This document shows, piece by piece, positions 11,056-22,745 of a DNA stretch of 64,000 bases (the stretch's first letter is position 1; each line of letters begins with the position of its first letter). The translations under genes were made by a program, and so were the position numbers. The stretch lies in NCBI GenBank assembly GCA_024811115.1, contig JAKOGH010000743.1, positions 1-64,000 on the forward strand, read 5' to 3'. The notes beneath the pieces are model-generated. The model ran no database searches and had not been told where the DNA came from. It worked only from the letters and a program-made list of their open reading frames with translations. The DNA is from Terana coerulea (lineage: Eukaryota > Basidiomycota > Agaricomycetes > Polyporales > Phanerochaetaceae).

Positions 11056-11468
11056 ATGATTCGTATAGTCAAAGTAAGCCTTGGTGTCGTCTTCTTGTAT
11101 ACAGAGTAGGAGCTTATCACCATGGGTAGAAAGCAAAAGGAAGGACCAGGACGAAGATGCTGAAGGACATACAAAGTAAGTTACCGCTTACTTGTTGCTG
11201 GACCCTGCCCTCATCCCGCATGCATCAGAAATGTCGTCGGCAGCGCCGACTTGACATGAAAGTGAGTTTAGTATCATTGGAGTATTTATGTGCTTGCTCA
11301 ACATGGGTGCTTGTGCTACAACAGAAAAATGTCATAACTAATGTGAGCCCCATGGCTGCGTACATACCCCATAGCCAGGAGCATTACGCATACGTGAGTT
11401 ACGGTGGATACACATGCTTGTGGTCTGCGACGTGTATATTAACAACAATACCGCTCATCTAGGAATGA
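11056..11468 (+). other. Possible small gene made of micro-exons
   Basis: Downstream of a TATA-like box and a leader, an ATG at 11056 opens a chain of very short open pieces. Each is bounded by good splice signals (donors GTAAGC, GTAAGT, GTGAGT, GTGAGC, GTGAGT; acceptors with AG). Read in phase they would encode a strongly basic peptide of about 44 residues (MIRIVK, then KAKGRTRTKMLKDIQ, then CRRQRRLDMK, then KNVITN, then EHYAYE) and end at TGA 11466-11468. There is no homology to support it, and chance splice signals cannot be excluded. A longer frame downstream (11464 on) could be an alternative continuation. Confidence 0.25.
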
Positions 11469-11790
11469 CTGTGGATCCACCGTTAGTGGTCGCTGTCCAG
11501 TCGGTGCCTGGAGTGCTTTCTGTCATTTGGCTCGAGTAAGTACCCTTTGTCTACACCACCACTACTCTCTCACCACTGCCTGCCTTCGCAGATATTCCGT
11601 CTTCGTAGGCCTGGGATACCCAGGGGAACTTCAGTGTCTTCACGACATTGTCAGCCTTCAGATGTATGTCAGCCTACTCTCCCAGATACCGGACACTCAC
11701 TCACTAACCACATAGGTTCCAGGAGTCGACTCTCTGTTACCGCTCTCCAACCTGTCTCAACCGCAACACACCACCCAATTCGTAAGGACC

Positions 11791-12373
11791 GCGAAACCTG
11801 TAGCGTGTCCTTCCCCACGACATAGAGTGCCTTCGCCCAGCCTCCAGAGAAAGACTCTGGAGGCGGAGCCGACAGTACCCCGTAAGGGGTCCTCGGCGAG
11901 GAGGCCAACATCAGTGCCCCACAAAACCTGTAGCGGGGATTGGTGTCGGTGTGTTGCCGGGAGAGGTAGGGACGAGGGAGGGAATGGGGCATTAGGCTTC
12001 TACTGACGGCTGGCGGAGAGGAGGAGGCGAGGCGCAGTGTCGACCTGCGGCGCTCGTGAGTCCTCTCGGCATCGACCAGTGCTACTTCGTCTTGTCAGCA
12101 ACTCAAGTGAGTTAACAACTTCTATTAATTGCTCACCGTTTACTGAACAATGACTTGCATAGGTTCACGCTCGAGCACCGTCTTCCGGTGTCTCACCGTC
12201 CTCCACCCGACCATAGATGTCTTCCCTTTTGATCGGCACGTGAAAACTGTAGCGATTTTCGAAGACGCAGAGTGCCTGTCGTCCGTGAAACCTGTAGCGG
12301 GGTCCTTCGACCGCGAAAGTGGTCTTGGACTAGGCAGGACTTGGCGCCCCGCGAAACCTGTAGCTGGGATTGC
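11791..12373 (+). repeat. Five dispersed copies of an AAACCTGTAGC motif
   Basis: Near-identical words occur at about 11791, 11931, 12241, 12285 and 12351: GCGAAACCTGTAGCG, ACAAAACCTGTAGCGGGG, TGAAAACTGTAGCG, GTGAAACCTGTAGCGGGG and GCGAAACCTGTAGCTGGG. Copies 2 and 5 also share GGGATTG after the core, and copies 1 and 4 share GTCCTTC. In one frame the later copies read KPVAG. The unit is not a simple tandem repeat and I do not recognise it. Confidence 0.7.
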
Positions 12374-12879
12374 GAAGAGGTATGGTATGGGGCTGGATAG
12401 TGAGTCCACGGCGGAGGGTGCTAAGGCGAGAAGGAGGGCTGTTGGCGGGATGAGGTATGGGAGGAAGAGGTCCCAGGTCTCTCTTCCCTTCGGCGCTGGT
12501 TTGTTCACTGTAGGATTCTTTCGAAGGTGTTCTGGTGAAGAAGATGGAATACAACAAGCATCATAAAAACCATATGCCGCTTTGTGACCGAAGTAAGCCT
12601 GAGGTCTGAAAGGAGTAAGTATATGTAGCACACTCGAGAGTCGAGTCCAAGCACAAGTCCCAGAGAAGTCACGCTTGTCAGTTACCGCGTTACCGACGCC
12701 ACGAGACTGTGACCGTAACGCATTAGCGCAGGCGTCCTTCTCCCACGAGCCTCGAGGTTGATTGCATTTCATCCAGTAACCTCAATCCTCTCTCTTTTCG
12801 CTATGACCCCATCGAGCAAGCCTAATATTTCTCTAAAGGGAGCCACGGACGACATACGAGTCGACAAGACAATACTTTT

Positions 12880-15187
12880 ATGAAGAACACAGCGTCCGCC
12901 TCTGCTGTCCAGCTGAAAGATGAGGGCAACAAGCTATATGCCGCAAAAAACTACAGCATGGCGCATGCGAAATACTCTGAAGCAATAGAGCTCGATAAAG
13001 ATAATGCTGTGCTATATGCCAACCGAGCGGCGTGCTTGCTTGCGATGAAGAAGTGCGTATGTTAGGCTCGGGAAAACTGTGTGAATAGGTATTGAGACAC
13101 GCGATTCAGGTACTCGGATGCGGCGACCAATTGCAGACGGGTCAGTCTTTAATGGCGAGAATATCCGCTATTGATTGTACTAACTTTCACCGCTCAAAAG
13201 GCTACTCAACTCGACCCTTCGCACACGAAAGCATGGATTCGACTTGGGGTAATCCTCAAAGTATGTCCTACACCTCCACCAACATTACCCATTACCGCTC
13301 TGACCAAGTCCAGAACCTAGATCAAACCGACGACAGCATTTCCGCATACGAGTCCGCGCTGCTCAACCTTCCGTCTGGCAAGCTCAACTCCACCCAGGCG
13401 AGTCTGAAAGCGCAGTGCGAAGAGGCGCTCGAGGAGTGCCGACTCCTAAAGACGCAGGAGGCAAGCACCTGGCGCATTGTGGGGGATGATCTCGAAAAGA
13501 AGCCATGGCGGAGGGCGGCGGCCAGGAGAGAGGAGCTACAGAAGGAGATGGTGATGGCAAGTACCGGGGCGTTCAGTAGTGTGAGTGAATTTTGGGTTTC
13601 AGCTGCGATGTGATATTGAGTAACAACGGCAGGGGTGGGTGCTGCTGCAAGCATACGACGTGAGTGCCCACTCGTACTGCGTTTTATGATTGGGTTTTAA
13701 CGAACATTGACCGTACAGGAATACAAGACAGGCATGGATAGCTTACGGCAGGTCCGTAGAGTGAACACAGCGGACGGGCTTGGTACCATGGCTGTCGATT
13801 GGGTAAGATTTTCCGTCTCCTGCCTTCATCTCCTTACATAGTTGTCACAGACTATCACTCACATCAGCAACGGCCTACTACGAGAGCCCCGCATCTTCCA
13901 CATCGACATTCCCGACTTTAATGAACTCTACAGCCTTTAGCGTGAGTCGGCAGTCCCCATCGCTAGGCCTCTGTGTACGATTAAAATATCTGGATGGTTG
14001 AACATGAGATGATGAGAGATAACGCCGAACACTTCGGACACGGCGGCCCCGAGGTTGTGATCGCGGACGCCCCAACGATGCAGCGAGAGAAAGGCTGGGA
14101 CGCCGTACGTCCTGCGATCACTACAGCCATCCGGTAGGTCTTTTCCCCGCTTCCCTCGGGCGTCGCAACATGCTCACGCCATATTCTCTTCGCAGAGTAT
14201 GGTATATGCGCGGCTTTATCGAAGACACGCTGAACGCGAACCACGCCGGCGCACTTGAGTACTTCGACCGCATCGTCGAGGTGCTCGAGTGGGGCCGGCA
14301 GGCGTAGCGCACAGTGCCCACGGAGCAGCGCGGGGTAGTCTTCGAGGACACCTTTATCCGCGCGATCAAATGCCATCGGTTGGAGGCGTATATAGCCGTA
14401 TGTCCTCATATACTATATTCGAACAATGCAGGTGGCTTAGTGGACGTAGGCGTATTTCAAAGACAAGGAGAAGTTTTCCTTAGAAGAGCTGCACCAAGAC
14501 GCGATCGAGATACTCAACAGCCTCAACGGTACGAAGCCCCCGCCGCATTTAGACCCTGGCAGTGAGCTCGCATTTTATGTCTGCCACATCGGACGCGCGC
14601 TCGCGTATGTCCCTTCCCTTCTGCGTGAATTCACAGTTGGGCTGACAGCTGCGTTGATACAGTGTGCTAGCACGGTACTATCGCGAGATGGCTGAAACGC
14701 ACAAACGCGAAACACGGAGTGTGTATGAGGGATACTACCGCCAGGCGGCTGACATGTACACGCAAACCGCCAAGCTGTACCCCGAGGACGACGAAAACCA
14801 CGTCCGTACGTCTCGCCGTGTCGCTTTTGTGCTCGCCCATTCATCCTAACCTGTTTGCTACTCTGCATAGACTACCTAAACTGCGCGCTCGACATGTTGT
14901 ACGAGTGCGGGTGCGCGGTAAGCGCTATGCTCGCCATAATGGAGAGGATCCGCCGCGCGCTGCCGCGGATGAAGGCCTTCTGGGAGTTCTCCGCTATGGC
15001 GCCGCATCGCGATGAGAAAATTGACCTGACGCTCACTACGGAGAAGGAGCTGCGCGTAGCGGTGGCGAGGGGTGACTTCCCCGTGCATATGGAGGTGCCT
15101 GGCGGCGTATGGCAGGAGTGCATTGCGGAGTTCACGGCGTCCAGCAAAAATGACGGTATTTGCCTGTCGGAATCGTCTGAGAAGTAA
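12880..15187 (+). CDS. TPR-repeat protein, interrupted by in-frame TAG codons
   Basis: The N-terminus (MKNTASASAVQLKDEGNKLY...) has TPR repeats with the pattern EGNKLYAAKNYSMAHAKYSEAI and NAVLYANRAACLL, and a further repeat after short introns (ATQLDPSHTKAWIRLGVILK, QTDDSISAYESAL). A long C-terminal region follows (GLLREPRIFHIDIPDFNELY, HFGHGGPEVVIADAPTMQRE, VRPAITTAIR, MRGFIEDTLNANHAGALEYF, GYYRQAADMYTQTAKLYPED, ending ...GICLSESSEK). About ten introns of 40-70 nt fit by phase. TAG stands at 13938-13940 and at 14305-14307, the second in GRQA*RTVPTEQRG, where Trp would suit. The frame around 13941-14010 is unclear. It is either a decaying gene or an assembly problem. The N-terminal TPRs resemble co-chaperone-type TPRs, but I would not assign a partner. 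Confidence 0.75.
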
Positions 15188-15352
15188 AGATGGCATTTGA
15201 AATGCTCAGTGTCCCCCTCCACAGCGTATTGCTCAGGCTGAAAACACAAGTCGTCTCGACGCCCACATTGCTTCACTTCTTGATTGAAACTACTGTACAT
15301 TTCCGAGTTCTTGCTTGTTAAAAGTATAGTGTACATACATCGACGATGTGGC

Positions 15353-16520
15353 TTAGGCAGTACCACTGGCCTTCTTTGCGAAGTGCAGGAGCTTCTTGTA
15401 GAGCTGCTCGTATCTAGCAAAATCGGGTATGAGTATAATTTCACAGGGTCAAACCAAGCGTGACGTGACGTACTTCTCCTTGTTATCGGGGTCGTTAAGG
15501 TCCGCGCGCGCCGCAGCCCAGCCGTGGAACCTGGTGCACATGCAAGGTGAAAATGGGTGGGAATAGCAGAGCAAGTAGCACTTACGAGTCGAAGTGCTTG
15601 GCATCGTTCTTGTCGGCGAAAGGCTTCTTGGACAAGAGCTCGACGATCTTGTCGAACTGGAGGAGGTCGGGTCAGTGTCATAGCCGGCCAGATGAAAGGA
15701 GGATAATCGCAATACCTCTTCCTTGGGCTCATCGTTACTGATGTACAGACCAAGAGGAACATTGAGTTTCTCAGCGTCGGCTGCAGATAACATCCTGCAT
15801 ATATGCATCAGACATCCATCTGGCGCTCCGAAAAGCGCAAACTCACGCAGGGTGCACGATGGCGACCGCGCCAAACGGCGAGGTCGGCTGCGAGCCTGCG
15901 CTGATCACGACCTTGCCGCCCCAGCAGTAGCCGTAGGCGAGCACGAACTCGGCGCCCTCGCTCTTCAGCTGCTCGCCGACCTTGATAAGCTTCGGGACGT
16001 GGTTCGTGGGGTTCGCGAAGCCGCCAAACCAGGACTGTAGCTTCTTCTGGTCCTCCTCCGTCTTGGGCGGGAATTTGTCGAGCGGCCACGGCTCGTCGCC
16101 CTCGAGGAAGTCCGGCATGAGAACCTGCGCCTTGAGCTCCTTGGCGAGGATGTCGGCACCCTGTTGGGTCTGGGGTAGTACCTAGCCAACGGAGTTAGCA
16201 TATTAGCTGCGAACGTGCGATTTTGTGGTACGATGTACTTACCCAAAGATATCGAAGACGCAGACAAGAGCGAGCTTTGGTGGGAGCCGAAGGTCCCGTA
16301 ACGTAGACCTAAGCTCTTGATCAGTGTTTGCTAACTTGAACAAGCAAGTAAAACATACCTTGTCAAAACCAGCATACGACTTGTACGTTCCCTTAGGGGT
16401 GTACTCAGACTGCACCGGTGGGATAGAGCAGCACGCCGTATTGGTATTGTGTACGGTAGTCATCCTTGCAACGCTTTGGTAACTGAGATGACGGGCGATA
16501 GCACGAAGGCGGGGGATCAT
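15353..16520 (-). CDS. Dienelactone hydrolase family protein
   Basis: The product is an alpha/beta hydrolase of the dienelactone hydrolase family. The large exon (15843-16118) carries GYCWGGKVVISAGS with the nucleophile Cys, and the C-terminal exon carries FHGWAAARADLNDPDN with the catalytic His. The N-terminal exon has CCSIPPVQSEYTPKGTYKSY and AGFDK, typical of fungal members. Two starts are possible: Met at 16520 would add a basic, mitochondrial-like leader, and Met at 16463 (MTTVHNTN) matches the usual family start. The short exon with VYVTGPSAPTK and LALVCVFDIFG needs a one-base frame change near a CCC run, and keeping the preceding 50-nt intron would hide this. The substrate is not predictable; family members act on lactone or ester bonds. 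Confidence 0.9.
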
Positions 16521-18461
16521 GGTGTCCTTGGCCGACCTCTGGTTTATATACCATTCTGCGAGGAAAGTTCTCGCGTGGGTGGTCCTCTGCACTTAAAGTT
16601 GCACGGTCGCCGATATCGACCACACTGCACGCGTCATGGCCGCTCTTGGTCTGCTCAATGTCCCGTCGACATCCCGGACCCCGGCCCGCCCTCGGGCTGA
16701 GCCCATCGGCGACCACGGCAATCACGGCAATCCCCGCCGCTCAGCATTTTCTCGCGAGTTTCGAGCTCTTTTCTCCCCATGATTACCACCCTCACCACAG
16801 CGTCCGCCGTCTTCGTGCAGTTGCAACTCGTGCATTCTATGAAGGATCTCGGGTAGCGAGCTGGCGAGGGGAGAGAACGATCTCCAAGGAGAAGAGCTCA
16901 ATTAAGCCGGAGCGCCTCCCAGCTCTGTCATCCGTCTTTGCCCTTTGCTGGGAGACTGGAGTGGGAAGTGCTTGACTATGCGGCTCGTACATGTCATTGT
17001 ATCATTGTCGCATGTATCTACTCCATGTTGTGAATCTCAGGTGCATCGTATGCGCAGAACCAAAAAAGATTGCGAGAAGCTCAACAGGGGCTCGAGATCA
17101 TGTTCAGCTTGCTCGTTTTACGCAGTAGCCTCCAGTAGCGTATGCACGCCGCGCTCGACCCATCATCCAGAAAAACCACGACACGGATACCAAGCCACCA
17201 TGCTCTCTGTTCACCGTTTGCTGGTACTGCAGCGGGAAGACGACATCGACCAGACTTTTAGCAGAACTCACGCCGCAATCGCAAGGTCCGAGTCTACTTC
17301 ACTGTGCAAGAAAGCCAAGCCTCACTTATTGTCGTAGCCACAGCCACAGCCGTCATAGTTGGGGATCCAACGACATACAAGCACACATCGACGCCCATAC
17401 TCGTCACTTGAAGCACTCACGTTGGTTTCCTTGCGCAATGAGCTGGTCCAGAAAGGTAGAAGAGTGCGCGATGGACGGTGTGCGATGAGGGAATCCCTAG
17501 TCTGACACTCGTCCAATATGCACGCCTATTTGCCAAGCTTTTCCACACACCTTATAAACGGAGACCTTAGAGGGCTTTGCGCCATTATCATTCGTGCCCG
17601 CCTACCCACTGGTGACAGAGAACAGCGCTCGTTTAGCTAGGGAATGTTCTTGAGCTGAAGCCACCCCCTGTTAAGCAGAGTTCTTTATATCCTTCGGCAA
17701 GAGATGAGCCACCAATTGGACAGTGATGCTACGTGGTACTGAGTTTCCTGCCCAGACATTGTCAATCAACCCAATTAGCCAACATAAAACTAGTACAGGT
17801 TCAGAATACATTGTTACCAGCGGTTTATTACGCGCGTGTAAGCCAAACTCGAAACTCCGGAACACGGTAAGTTCGCTTCGCATCCATGGTATGACCTACG
17901 TTCACTCCATCCTATGCACAGGAAATTGCCAGACATTGTTTGACCGTGGTCAATCATATGCGCCTGCCAGCAAAGCAGTGGATCTCGAGAGAACGCAGCT
18001 TTCAGATCCTACTCCTTGCAGTGTCAAATAAGCTTCTCTGTCATCATGGACGTAGAGCTATTCAATGAATGAACGGATGCCGCGGGGGCCTTGTGCTTGC
18101 CTCGTGCCACCACAGGGAGTTGTTGGAGCTGAGCGAGCACATGAGAGATGCTGGCGCAGAAGTAAGCTTCCTCGTGAGTGATTTGGAACATCACACTACC
18201 AGAATGACGTCTGACTGCATCCAGTCCCAGATACGAATCTAACATTCGCTGCGATTCATCTCACGGTGGCACGCATTGTTTCTAGACGTTTCGGCCATCA
18301 CACGATTGTAAGAGATATATCCTTCGAGAAGCAGTACAAGTTTCAGATTTCCTGGGCCTATTCATACATCATAGGGGTACAGTGCTGTGAAACTGATCGC
18401 TAACACAGCAACATGGTCGCGATACGAGGGTGAACAAGACCGAACGTTTGGGCGACGCAAG
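16521..18461. other. No confident gene
   Basis: The region contains only unrecognised frames. The minus-strand stretch 17336-17420 ends YDGCGCGYDNK before a stop and could be a last exon. No repeat family or RNA gene was recognised. Confidence 0.4.
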
Positions 18462-18774
18462 ATGACCGTGCGTTTAGCACTTGCACTCGCCGGGCTTGCA
18501 CTGGCAGCTGCACAACCAACAACAAAGTTCAACGACTGCTCATGTCCGACCTTCGAGGAGGACGTACTTCTGAGCGCAGCTGCAGTTCGTGTTGCCGCAG
18601 TTCTGGTCAACGGGGACAGCGGCGGTCTAGAAAGCGGTGAGTCTGCATTCTCCTCCTGCAGCAGATGTTACTAACGGCGTGCATGTTGGTATGAGTTTGA
18701 GAGGTGTAGTCGGTGCGAATGGGACAACGAGTCTGTCTAATCAGCCAATACCCAGGCGTGACTTTATACTCTAA
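18462..18774 (+). CDS. Putative small secreted protein
   Basis: An ATG at 18462 opens a classical signal peptide (MTVRLALALAGLALAAAQ) followed by NDCSCPTFEEDVLLSAAAV. One short intron (donor GTGAGT after ...GGLES, acceptor GCAGCAG) leads in phase to VTNGVHVGMSLRGVVGANG and a stop at 18772-18774, about 95 residues in all. It is read as secreted because of the signal sequence. The CxC near the mature N-terminus recalls TIMP/netrin-like starts, but the match is too short to name. An upstream in-frame Met at 18387 would bury the signal peptide, so I prefer 18462. Confidence 0.45.
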
Positions 18775-20435
18775 CTGTGTACGCCTGTTGTTCACATTCT
18801 CACAGGTCCGCGTGTATGCATACCGACCCTTAAGCAGGCTAGCTTTGCAATAGCCATCGCCACCAAATGGCCACCGCTCCAGAGGACGCCAAATCATAGC
18901 TTATCGTCCTCGGAATGCACGTTCCTTAAGCGGGCACAGGCCGCTCCGCGAGCCTGTCCCTGCGCAAACGAATGCATCAGCACATGGGGCGACGCCAGCC
19001 GCCGACTTCTGAATACACCGTCCAAAATAGACAACGGGTGGCAGGGCAGCCCTGTCGCTGCGCCCCTGCGCTAGGTCTGCGCTATGTCGTAATGTCTGAA
19101 ATGCGTGAGCTGATTTGTCTTCCTTTAGGGCCCGGACGATCGTCCCGTGATGAACTTCCTGAGCTTGTGCTGGGTATCTGCGACTGGTTCCTGGCCTGGC
19201 CCGCACTGGCGGCATTATGTTACTCAAGAGGGGCGCGAAAGTCGAACGCCTGACACGGACCGACCTTTGCGATCAAAATATCTATAGCGCCTCGACAACT
19301 CCTCCGTTCGGCATAAAAAGTATATGGACGTGTCCGTAAGTAGCACAAATAGGACCGGTCGTGTATAACAGAATTACGAAAAGTGCAATGCTTGAGTCTG
19401 TAGAAGCGAAATACCCACGGCTGCGCCACACATCAAAATCTCCTGTCCAAATCGGGAAAAGAAGTTTTGCGAATAACTCGTCGAGGCCTCCCTGTAGACT
19501 CATAATTTTGTCATATTCAGATAGCCAGACATCGATAATAGGGCGCTTTGTGAAGTTCCGAAGGCGAACGGATGAGAACTCGTTGAGCTATAACCCCATC
19601 AAGTTGGTGTCTCTCGTGGCAAATTGGAGGTGCGTGTCGGGCGCTCGACTTTCGCCCCCTCTTGATGTTACTCGAGTTTTTTGCTTCGTTGGTTCCAGCG
19701 TAGTAAGCAAGGAAGAATCGATAACCAATGACAAGAGGCGCCTTCGCTTCGCTCCGGGGAGGAGCTCAGCCTGGCGTTGGGTTAGGGTGGCGTTGGGCGA
19801 GGCTGTCTGCTACGAAGGTGCCGGTCGCGGGTTTACTACGGCTACGGCTAACGTGTAGTACGGCTGCGGATGGATAAACTGAACAGACAAAAAAATGCCG
19901 CTGCCAGTACAAAGTGAAAAGGCACAGTTGGTATATATACGCACCGGAAGGCAGAGGAGACGCGTAAGTACTTGCCAGAAATTGCCAGAAGTGGCGAGCT
20001 AGGCCGGAACGCTAAACACCGCCAGAGGCTGCGAGGGTTAAGACGAGTAATAAAGGCCATGTTGCGGATCAGCAAAATGGGATAACCCGGAATCCCGCTA
20101 GAATCCGTGATACGAACTGCGGGGGCGGGTAAATCAGTCTGAGGTCAGCACACGTACTTATACTACGCACCGCGGAGGGATACGCCCCAGGTGAGTCAGT
20201 AAGGGATTGAAGACTTTTGTTACTCAGGTGCCATAATTTTTATGTATGAGTGATGATGATGAAGGAAGGTCCTAAGCACTGCGGAACAATCCGACAAGCA
20301 GGTTCGTAGTGTGGTTTAAATGTACAGGATCAGGTATCGTGAAATAATGAAATGAATATGGCTACAGTAATAAGCGCATGTAAAGAAGCGTCCACAGCTC
20401 CGTCATACGCTACCGGGCATATTGTCACCAACCTC
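18775..20435. other. No confident gene
   Basis: The longest frame (19361-19858, plus) and its antisense frames show no known domain and no clear splice structure. The stretch before 20436 is the 3' side of the DUF7702 gene. Confidence 0.4.
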
Positions 20436-21590
20436 TCAACATCTCGTCTGGAGTGGGTACGTCGCGGGAGGCTCAAATGGCTGCGGCTTAGCCATCGAAA
20501 TCGACGACGTGGACCGTGCGTGGTGCGGGTGTGGCGCATACACATTACCGACATACAACGGCCGATTCCCCTCGTTGCTCTCGTCCGACCACCTCGTGGT
20601 GGTCGAGCCAAGAGCGTAGTCGTCGTCGAGCTTGATCACGAGACCCGCCGACACGTAGATGCAGATGATGATGAACTCCATGATGACCGACGTACACAAG
20701 TAGATGCCGAAGTCGCCGTGTTGACTGTTGAACTTAGCAAGACTGGGCGACCCGCCGCCGACCCCTGGGATGCCGACGGGCCCGAAGGAGGACAGGACGG
20801 TGTAGAGAACGCGGACGCCCAGGAAAGGCAAGGAGGCTGTAATCGCTGTGAGGAGCTGATATAAGGTAAATCCCGGTTAGTTTGAACTTCGCTGTAAAGC
20901 TACCTTTTGCTCCTACCTTGCGCCTGTTTTGCATTATCTTCTGAATGTATCCCCAGAAAAAGAATACTATCAAGGTCGTGAAGACCATTTGGATCACGAA
21001 AATGACTGCTCCGATGTGCCGAAGTAGGTTACCCGTGTTGACCTTGTCGGTGTCAATGGGGGTTTCGTTGGTCGCGGAGCCAATCTTCTGATCGCCGAAG
21101 ACGGTCAGGATTAGGCCAATGTGGAAGAACAGCTTCATTAGTGTTAAGACCTTGTGTACGGGTGAGCGGTCTGCGAATGCGTTATCCTTACTGAGGCAGC
21201 AAGGAACAGCATCAGCTTAGTTCGGAGATGTGTTTACGGTAAGAGCAGGCTTACACCGTGGTAATGAATCCTAGCGTTGCAGTCATTAGAGGGGAAATGC
21301 CTGCTGTTTCCAAGGCTCCAGCCACGGCGACCAGCGTGGTGCTCGCATCAGAGTGAAGCTCCACGTAGATGTGCATCCCTGCACCAACGACGCGGACTAA
21401 AAGGATACTAAATAAGTTAGTGTCCCCTCGTGCATGTTTGGGTACACTCACCGATTGAAAAGAGTAGTAGGTATAGCTATCCCTCGCGTTTGAGGCCGTG
21501 CTTGGCCGGTAAAAGCCCAGCGAGCCCGATCAAGGGAATGTACGCGGCGAGTTCCACCAATGAGACAATCCCTCGATTTTCAAGACCCAT
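20436..21590 (-). CDS. DUF7702-type seven-helix membrane protein with in-frame TAG
   Basis: The start at 21590 (MGLENRGIVSLVELAAYIPL) and the overall pattern match fungal DUF7702 integral membrane proteins. The exons give GLLPAKHGLKREG, then VRVVGAGMHIYVELHSDAST and LETAGISPLMTATLGFITTV, then MKLFFHIGLILTVFGDQKIG and HIGAVIFVIQMVFTTLIVFF, then LLTAITASLPFLGVRVLYTV and IYLCTSVIMEFIIICIYVSA, and a hydrophilic tail. Splice phases fit at all junctions. A TAG at 21477-21479 stands in REG*LYLLLFSI, where the family has a conserved Trp (GW..L). The rest of the frame is open, so this is either a recent nonsense change, an error, or a recoded codon. Function is unknown. Confidence 0.85.
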
Positions 21591-22745
21591 GGTGAAAGAT
21601 TAAGAAGAATGAGCAGAACGAGGGTGTATAAAGAGGGAACTAGTAGAAGAAAGGAAGAGAAAAATAGAGCGCAAGTAGAGCTCAGGATGGCAAAGGAATA
21701 ATGGCGAAGCGAATGAAGGTGACTGTATCTTATACATGTGTCGCTGCCCAATGACTTGACATCTCTGCAGCCCGCTACAATGTAGCTGAGGGGTGTAGCT
21801 ACCCCCATTTCTGGCACTGACGTGAATGTACACGGCATCGTGCGCCCGCCGTGGAGGCGCAACGGCACGGCGAGGTGCTACTGGCGTCGCTTGCGCCATC
21901 AAGGAAAAGGTGCATCATAGCTTCAACCTCCATCCGGGAACGGACAGAGCTAGTGGTCCCCTCTACGCCGTTGGCAGTACGCCGTGAAGCACGATAAGCC
22001 TCCCGACGAATGCACCGCTCTAGGCAGGGACCAGTAAGGTGTATCGTAGAAGTGATCTGTCAACATGGAATCAACTAGTTATTTCAAGTCTTTGTATTAC
22101 ACTGCTTGATTAATAGTGCGTACCAATACGGCCCCTGAGCATCGATTCTACTCTGTGACACCGGTGAATATTTTAGTGAAAATCCTTTCAAATGGTACCT
22201 AACGATGAAACACTGCAAATGCCTTCGGCAGGATTGATCACCGCGGACCTCGGAGGCTGACCTGGTAGGGTTCGCTATACCTGACGTCGACCCTGTTTCC
22301 TCGCCGCAATGGTCCCCGGACGCCGTGATGCGCTGTGTACGTAGTAGTACAATATGACTGGCATTGTCGCGACCGAGAATCGCACAGACGTCGGCACAAT
22401 TCGATAGTCCGACCCGTGAGCTGTGTTTAAGGAGTGCCCTCTTCGTTCTTTCTGAAGCCTAGCGTGGCCGACATCGTAGAACGACATTGTTGAACAAGTT
22501 GTAGCTTAGAAGTTGGAACCAACTGCAATGGTGAATGCGGGCGCTTTTCTTGCCGTTGGGGCCAAGCGCCCGTCGGAATCACCCGGAGGAAATGCCATCA
22601 TTTCGCAGGTTACCGGAGCCCAACTTGGCGAACGCTGTGGTACAATTTTTAGGCGACAGTGAGTAGAATGGCTATACACAATGCGACACTACTCAATATG
22701 CGAACTGTAGAGCTTCTTGCTTTTTAGGCTGCGCTATACGTTGCA
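21591..22745. other. Divergent intergenic region
   Basis: This lies between the DUF7702 gene (minus) and LAS1 (plus), so it should hold both promoters. I see no recognisable gene or repeat. Confidence 0.45.

Noticed and set aside
12140..12772. 210-codon minus-strand frame and 138-codon plus-strand frame over the AAACCTGTAGC region
   Set aside because: Neither shows a domain or a credible splice pattern, and they contradict each other.
14872..15762. Long minus-strand frame of 296 codons
   Set aside because: It is antisense to the conserved C-terminal exons of the TPR gene and crosses into the hydrolase gene; GC-rich third positions keep it open.
19361..19858. 165-codon plus-strand frame
   Set aside because: No domain, no signal peptide and an equally long antisense alternative.
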